A stretch of 46,791 nucleotides of DNA from the NCBI GenBank assembly GCA_030151225.1, contig JASLEG010000239.1, positions 1-46,791 on the forward strand. Direction: 5' to 3'. The translations under genes and the position numbers were made by a program. Below, piece after piece: positions 42,737-46,791 of this stretch. The notes under the pieces are model-generated. The model searched no databases, was not told the DNA's origin, and saw only the letters and a list, made by a program, of their open reading frames with translations. This DNA comes from Burkholderia sp. Lineage in GTDB: Bacteria; Pseudomonadota; Gammaproteobacteria; Burkholderiales; Burkholderiaceae. The first letter of the stretch is position 1; each line of letters begins with the position of its first letter.

Positions 42737-42940
42737 CAGCGTAAATTCCTTGCAAGCAGCCAAACAATGCTCGAAAACCCGATGAAACAGCACGCCTGGT
42801 CGGCTTGCAACATGAAAAATCCGCACTTTACATTGATTTGAAACGATTTTTTACGATAGCTCGCGGCATGACGCGCCTGCAACGTCGTACGGAAGCCGAT
42901 CCAAGGGTTTCCGAGGATTGTTGTAAGCAGGTTGCGAAAT

Positions 42941-42965
42941 TTACGATTAGCGTAATCTTTTACGC
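42941..42965. promoter_or_regulatory. Operator-like repeat cluster, SDR side
   Basis: GCGTAA-TCTT-TTACGC (42950-42965) is preceded by another TTACG (42941-42945), giving three alternating half-sites at about 10-bp steps. It ends 13 nt before the SDR start codon, a place where a bound repressor would block transcription or translation. Confidence 0.65.
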
Positions 42966-42978
42966 AAATGAGGTTTCC

Positions 42979-43725
42979 ATGTCCGTCACCCAACACCCCG
43001 CGGCCAAGCCCCACGCGATCGTCACCGGCGCGGCCGGCGGCATCGGGCGCGCGATCGCCCACCGGCTGGCCGAAGACGGCTTCCACGTGGTGGCGCTCGA
43101 CCTGAACCAGGCGGCCGTGCAGGGCGTGGCCGACGACGTGCGCGCGGCGGGCGGCTCGGCCAGCGCCCACGCGGTGGACCTGCGCGACGCGCAGGCGCTG
43201 TCCGCGCTGGTGGAATCGCTGCCGCGCGTGGACGCGCTCGTGAACAACGCGGGCATCTTCGACGAGCGCACGTTCATGGACCTGACCGCCGAGGATTTCC
43301 GTCGGCATTACGAACTGAACGTGGTGGCGCTGTTCTCGCTGAGCCAGATCGCGGCGAAGCGCCTGCCGGCCGGCGGCAAGATCGTCAACATCGCCTCGCG
43401 CGCCTATCTCGGCGCGCGCAACCACGCGCACTACGTGGCCGCCAAGGCCGCGGTGGTGGGCCTGACGCGCGCGATGGCGATGGAACTGATGGAGCGCGGC
43501 ATCCTGGTGAACGCGGTGGCGCCGGGCCTGGTGGACACGCCGATGCTGCAGGCGCTCACGCCCGAGCGGCGCGCCGCCCAGCTCGCGCTGCAGCCCACGG
43601 GCCGCGCCGCGCAGCCGGCCGACATCGCCAACGCGGTAGCCTTCCTGGCCTCGCCGCGCACCGATTTCATCATCGGCCAGACGCTGATGGTGGACGGCGG
43701 CAAGTCGCTCGGCGGCAGCCTCTGA
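42979..43725 (+). CDS. Short-chain dehydrogenase/reductase (SDR), first gene of catabolic operon
   Basis: This 248-residue classical SDR has the cofactor motif TGAAGGIG (about 15-22), NNAG, the catalytic serine S140 and the YVAAK pair Y152/K156, plus the C-terminal PGLVDTPM. Such enzymes interconvert alcohols and ketones with NAD(P)H. The first turn after beta-2 carries an acidic D (VVALDLNQ), which suggests NAD(H) preference. The ATG at 42979 has GAGG at the right distance; an ATG-like upstream extension to 42805 runs through the operators and is rejected. It is the first of at least four co-directional genes. Confidence 0.93.
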   Translation: MSVTQHPAAKPHAIVTGAAGGIGRAIAHRLAEDGFHVVALDLNQAAVQGVADDVRAAGGSASAHAVDLRDAQALSALVESLPRVDALVNNAGIFDERTFMDLTAEDFRRHYELNVVALFSLSQIAAKRLPAGGKIVNIASRAYLGARNHAHYVAAKAAVVGLTRAMAMELMERGILVNAVAPGLVDTPMLQALTPERRAAQLALQPTGRAAQPADIANAVAFLASPRTDFIIGQTLMVDGGKSLGGSL

Positions 43726-43796
43726 CGCGCTCCGCGCCCCCTTTTCCCGCACCGGGCGCGCCGCGCCCGGCCCGAACCCCGATTCCGGAACCCACG

Positions 43797-44570
43797 ATGT
43801 CCACTCTTCATTCCACTCCCCGCATCGCCTTCGTGACGGGCGGCGCCGGCGGCATCGGCGTCGCGATCTGCCATGCGCTGGCCGCCGCCGGCCATCGCGT
43901 GGCCGTGACCGACCTGCAGCTCGACGCGGCCCGCAAGGTGGCGGATTCGCTGCCGGGCAGCGGCCACGGCGCGTTCGCGCTCGACGTGTCGAACGAGCAA
44001 GCCGTCCAACATGCGTTCGACGCGGTGACGGCCGCGCTCGGCCGCCCCGAGATCCTCGTGCACAGCGCGGGCATCCTGCACTTCAAGCCCGACGGCGACC
44101 GTCCGCTGGTGGTGGAAACCTCGCTGGCCGACTGGAAGCGCAACGTCGACATCAATCAGACCGGCTGCTTCCTGGTGTGCCGCGAATACGCGCGCCGCCT
44201 GCCGGCCGGCCCGGTGTTCGGCCGCGTGGTGACGCTGTCGTCGGTGGCCGCGCAGCTCGGCGGCTATCGCTCGAACGCCGCCTACATCGCCACCAAGGCG
44301 GCGGTGCTCGGCTTCACCAAGGCGCTCGCGCGCGAGCTCGCGCCGCAGGGCGTGACGGTCAACGCGGTGGCGCCGGGCATGATCGACGCGCCGATGCTGC
44401 GCCTGTCGCTGCCGCCCGAGAAGGACGCGATGGCGGCCGCGGCGATTCCGCTGAACCGCCTCGGCCTGCCCGAGGACGTGGCGGCGGCGGTCGTGCACCT
44501 GGTCAGCCCCGAGGCGGGATATCAAACCGGCACCACCGTCGACGTGAACGGCGGCTACCGGATGCAATGA
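43797..44570 (+). CDS. Short-chain dehydrogenase/reductase (SDR), second
   Basis: This 257-residue classical SDR has TGGAGGIG (about 14-21), the HSAG form of the NNAG motif, serines S148/S149 and Y163/K167 (YIATK), and ends DVNGGYRMQ. The beta-2 strand ends in VTDLQ, again suggesting NAD(H). It is only distantly similar to the first SDR, so the two probably act on different steps rather than being duplicates. The 71-bp gap to the first SDR contains a GC hairpin, CCGGGCGC-GCC-GCGCCCGG (43752-43770). Its stop lies 11 nt before the chosen start of the flavoprotein. Confidence 0.93.
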   Translation: MSTLHSTPRIAFVTGGAGGIGVAICHALAAAGHRVAVTDLQLDAARKVADSLPGSGHGAFALDVSNEQAVQHAFDAVTAALGRPEILVHSAGILHFKPDGDRPLVVETSLADWKRNVDINQTGCFLVCREYARRLPAGPVFGRVVTLSSVAAQLGGYRSNAAYIATKAAVLGFTKALARELAPQGVTVNAVAPGMIDAPMLRLSLPPEKDAMAAAAIPLNRLGLPEDVAAAVVHLVSPEAGYQTGTTVDVNGGYRMQ

Positions 44571-44581
44571 CGGAGACGACC

Positions 44582-46369
44582 ATGCGCAACGAAACGCAGA
44601 CGCTCGACAGCTATGACGTGATCGTGCTCGGCTCCGGCGCGGGCGGGCTCGGCACGGCACTGGTGTGCAAACAGGCCGGCCTGGCGGTGCTGGTGCTGGA
44701 GAAGACCGACAAGTTCGGCGGCTCGACGGCGGTGTCCGGCGGCGCGGTGTGGATCCCCGCGAACGGCCACATGGCCGGCGTGGGCCACACCGATTCGCTC
44801 GACGCGGCGCGCCGCTACCTGCGCCAGACGGTGGGCCCGGCGCTGCGCGAGGACATGATGGACGCGTACCTCGAGAACGGCCCGGAGATGGTGCGCTTCA
44901 TGGAGCGCCACACCGAGGTGAAGTTCGTCGCGCGCCCGGTGTCGCCCGACTACAAGCCCGAGCTCGACGGCGCGATGCCGGGCGGGCGCACCATCGATCC
45001 CGCGCCGTTCGACGGCCGCACGCTCGGGCCGCTGTTCGAGCAGTTGCGCGGGCCGCTGTCGAGCTTCCTCGCGCTCGGCGGCATGATGGTCAACAAGAAG
45101 GACATCGACGCGCTGCTGGCCATGCATCGCAGCGGCGCGGCGCTCGCGCACGCGCTGCCGCTGCTCGCGCGTTACGGCCTGGACCGGCTGCGCTGGTCGC
45201 GCGGCACGCGGCTCGTGCTCGGCAACGCGCTGGCCGCGCGGCTGCTGAAGTCGGCGCACGACGCGGACATCGCGCTGCGCCTGCGCGCCAACGTCACGCG
45301 GCTGCTGACCGAAGGCGAGCGCGTGAACGGCGTGACGGTGGAACTCGACGGCCAGACCCGCACGATCCGCGCGCGCCACGCCGTGGTGCTGGCCACCGGC
45401 GGGATTCCGCAGAACGCGGCGCTGCGCGCGCAGCTCGTGCCGCACGCGGCGGTGCACCGCTCGATGTCGCCGATGGCCAACGCCGGCGACGGCGTGGCGC
45501 TGGCCGCGCCGCTCGGCGGCCACCTCGCCACCGGCAACGCGGGCGCCGCGTTCTGGGCGCCGGTGTCGGTGTTCCGCGACGAACAGGGCCGCGAGGCACA
45601 GTTCCCGCACCTCGTCACCGATCGCCAGAAACCCGGCATCATGGGCGTGGATTCGTCGGGCCGCCGCTTCGCCAACGAGGCCACCTCGTATCACGACTTC
45701 GTGGCCGCGATGCACCGCGCCAACGACAGCACGCCGTGCGTGCCGGCCTGGCTCGTGTGCGACGCGGTGTTCCTGCGCCGCTACGGCCTCGGCCGCGTGC
45801 GGCCGCGCTCGCCGCAGGTGGGCCGCTACCTGCGCACCGGCTATCTGAAGCGCGGCGACACGCTCGAGGCGCTGGCGCGCGCCATCGGCGTGCCGGCCCA
45901 GGCGCTGGCCGACAGCGCGAAGCAGATGAACGAGGCGGCCGCCTCGGGGGTGGATACCGCCTTCGGGCGCGGCGCCTCCGCCTACGACCGCTACCTCGGC
46001 GACCCGGCGCACACGCCGAACCCGTGCCTCGGCCCGATCGCCACCGGCCCGTTCTACGCCGTGCAGATCGTGCCCGGCGACATCGGTAGCGCCACCGGCA
46101 TCGAGACGGACACCCATGCGCGCGTGCTGAACGTGTCGGGCCAGGCGATCGCCGGCCTGTACGCGGTGGGCAACGACATGAACTCGGTGATGGCCGGCAC
46201 CTACCCGGCCGCCGGCATCACGCTGGGCCCGGCGCTGACCTTCGGCTACATCGCCGGACGCGACATCGCGGCCCAGGCCCAGGCCGCCCCGGCACTCGAG
46301 AACCAGCCCACGGGCACGCCCTTGCCGCTGCGCGCCCGAACCTTCGCTACGGATACCAAAACATCGTGA
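44582..46369 (+). CDS. 3-ketosteroid delta1-dehydrogenase-like / fumarate-reductase-family flavoprotein
   Basis: This 595-residue FAD enzyme starts with SYDVIVLGSGAGGLGTALV and LEKTDKFGGSTAVSGGAVWIPAN, the KstD-type FAD-binding beginning. It ends with LYAVGNDMNSVMAGTYPAAGITLGPALTFGYIAGRDIA, the C-terminal FAD motif of the family. KstD-like enzymes abstract hydride and proton next to a ring ketone to make an enone, so the likely substrate is a cyclic ketone or steroid-like compound made by the neighbouring SDRs; related flavoproteins reduce or oxidise other alicyclic compounds. The ATG at 44582 was chosen because of GGAG 7 nt upstream; an ATG at 44567 overlapping the SDR stop (ATGA) is possible and adds five residues. 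Its stop overlaps the start of the next SDR. Confidence 0.9.
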   Translation: MRNETQTLDSYDVIVLGSGAGGLGTALVCKQAGLAVLVLEKTDKFGGSTAVSGGAVWIPANGHMAGVGHTDSLDAARRYLRQTVGPALREDMMDAYLENGPEMVRFMERHTEVKFVARPVSPDYKPELDGAMPGGRTIDPAPFDGRTLGPLFEQLRGPLSSFLALGGMMVNKKDIDALLAMHRSGAALAHALPLLARYGLDRLRWSRGTRLVLGNALAARLLKSAHDADIALRLRANVTRLLTEGERVNGVTVELDGQTRTIRARHAVVLATGGIPQNAALRAQLVPHAAVHRSMSPMANAGDGVALAAPLGGHLATGNAGAAFWAPVSVFRDEQGREAQFPHLVTDRQKPGIMGVDSSGRRFANEATSYHDFVAAMHRANDSTPCVPAWLVCDAVFLRRYGLGRVRPRSPQVGRYLRTGYLKRGDTLEALARAIGVPAQALADSAKQMNEAAASGVDTAFGRGASAYDRYLGDPAHTPNPCLGPIATGPFYAVQIVPGDIGSATGIETDTHARVLNVSGQAIAGLYAVGNDMNSVMAGTYPAAGITLGPALTFGYIAGRDIAAQAQAAPALENQPTGTPLPLRARTFATDTKTS

Positions 46370-46791
46370 ACCCGACCCAGGCAACCTCCCCGCGGCTGGC
46401 CCTGATCACCGGCGCGGCCAGCGGGATCGGCGCCGCCGTGGCCCGCATGCTGGCCGCGCGCGGCGTGGCGGTCGCCGCCGCCGATCTCGACGAAGCCGGC
46501 CTGCAGGCGCTGCGCGAGCAGCTCGGCGCCGACGTGCCGTTCGTGCACGGCATCGTGGACGTGCGCGACGAGGCGCAGATCGCCGCCTTCGTGGCGCGCG
46601 TCGAGGCCCAGCTCGGCCCGATCACCGACGTGGTGCCCTGCGCCGGCGTGGCCCGCAGCGCGCCGGCCGAGCAGATGAGCGCCGACCAGTGGGACCTGGT
46701 GCTCGACATCAACCTGCGCGGCACCTTCCTGACCTGCAAGCACGCGGCCGCCGCCATGCTGCCGCGCGGCCGCGGCAGCATCGTGTGCCTC
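46366..46791 (+). CDS. Short-chain dehydrogenase/reductase (SDR), third, cut by the window end
   Basis: A GTG start at 46366 overlaps the flavoprotein stop (GTGA). The 142 codons visible read LALITGAASGIGAAVARMLAARG (cofactor motif TGAASGIG), AAADLDEAG, then VVPCAGVARS in place of NNAG, and NLRGTFLTCKHAAAAM. The catalytic Tyr-x-x-x-Lys lies beyond the right edge. It is an SDR of the classical type with an acidic residue after beta-2, so NAD(H) is likely. It is translationally coupled to the flavoprotein and extends the same operon. Confidence 0.92.
   Translation, partial: MNPTQATSPRLALITGAASGIGAAVARMLAARGVAVAAADLDEAGLQALREQLGADVPFVHGIVDVRDEAQIAAFVARVEAQLGPITDVVPCAGVARSAPAEQMSADQWDLVLDINLRGTFLTCKHAAAAMLPRGRGSIVCL

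Larger units (their letters stand above)
42531..42978. other. Divergent promoter region between MFS gene and SDR operon
   Basis: This 448-bp, AT-richer region holds no gene but at least two operator-like inverted repeats of the same core (42719-42736 and 42941-42965) and single copies of GCGTAA (42739-42744) and TTACG near 42851. Promoters were not resolved with confidence; TTGCGA (42932) and TAATCT (42953) are weak candidates for the SDR operon. Confidence 0.6.

Noticed and set aside
43752..43770. GC hairpin between the first two SDR genes as a terminator
   Set aside because: It has no T run and the genes on both sides belong to one operon. It is more likely an mRNA structure, if functional at all.
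1..46791. tRNA, rRNA, CRISPR arrays, insertion sequences or prophage ends
   Set aside because: I looked for cloverleaf-like segments, regular spaced repeats, transposases with terminal repeats and integrases, and found none.

Overview
The window is very GC-rich proteobacterial DNA and looks like Burkholderia. Supporting signs are a Burkholderia-type porin ending in Phe, a membrane PQQ glucose dehydrogenase, LysR regulators, an orphan type VI secretion vgrG/PAAR island and a large NRPS cluster. Species cannot be fixed from the sequence alone; a plant-associated or gladioli-type Burkholderia is plausible.

Positions 1-19816 hold the right-hand part of a nonribosomal peptide cluster. It contains the end of one NRPS, a four-module NRPS (C-A-nMT-T, C-A-T, C-A-T, C-A-T) with no terminal thioesterase, a carrier-type FAD halogenase, an AspH-family Fe/2OG hydroxylase, a TauD/SyrP-type Fe/2OG oxygenase, an MbtH-like protein on the opposite strand and a stand-alone type II thioesterase. 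Together they predict an N-methylated, halogenated and hydroxylated peptide whose C-terminal residue reads as Gln-like. I do not recognise the product.

Positions 19843-21865 are a decayed orphan T6SS island on the minus strand. vgrG has a large internal deletion, a LysM plus peptidoglycan-hydrolase-like effector is reduced to frameshifted debris, and an intact secreted protein (probable immunity protein) and an intact PAAR protein remain.

Positions 22418-28531 carry a four-PAS GGDEF-EAL protein, a SanA/YdcF-type membrane protein, an orphan OmpR-type response regulator with substituted switch residues, a tautomerase divergent from a LysR regulator, and a small membrane protein. Two promoters with the same unusual layout (direct repeat with 11-bp period, then 11 nt, then a -10) lie on either side of the response regulator. 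One of them points at a short transcript that ends in a strong intrinsic terminator and covers no annotated gene.

Positions 28754-36760 hold gcd and a tightly packed three-gene operon of unknown function (794-aa alpha-helical protein, PcfJ-like protein, DUF1266-like protein), followed by about 700 bp of non-coding DNA with a GGCAT pentamer repeat. A LysR/flavin monooxygenase pair (36760-39044) has visibly lower GC and looks acquired.

Positions 39210-46791 are a small periplasmic protein and a catabolic locus. A porin and an MFS transporter face an operon of SDR, SDR, 3-ketosteroid-dehydrogenase-like flavoprotein and SDR (cut by the window end). The divergent transporter/operon promoters share GCGTAA/TTACGC inverted-repeat operators, while no regulator gene is visible here. 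No tRNA, rRNA, CRISPR array or insertion sequence was seen.
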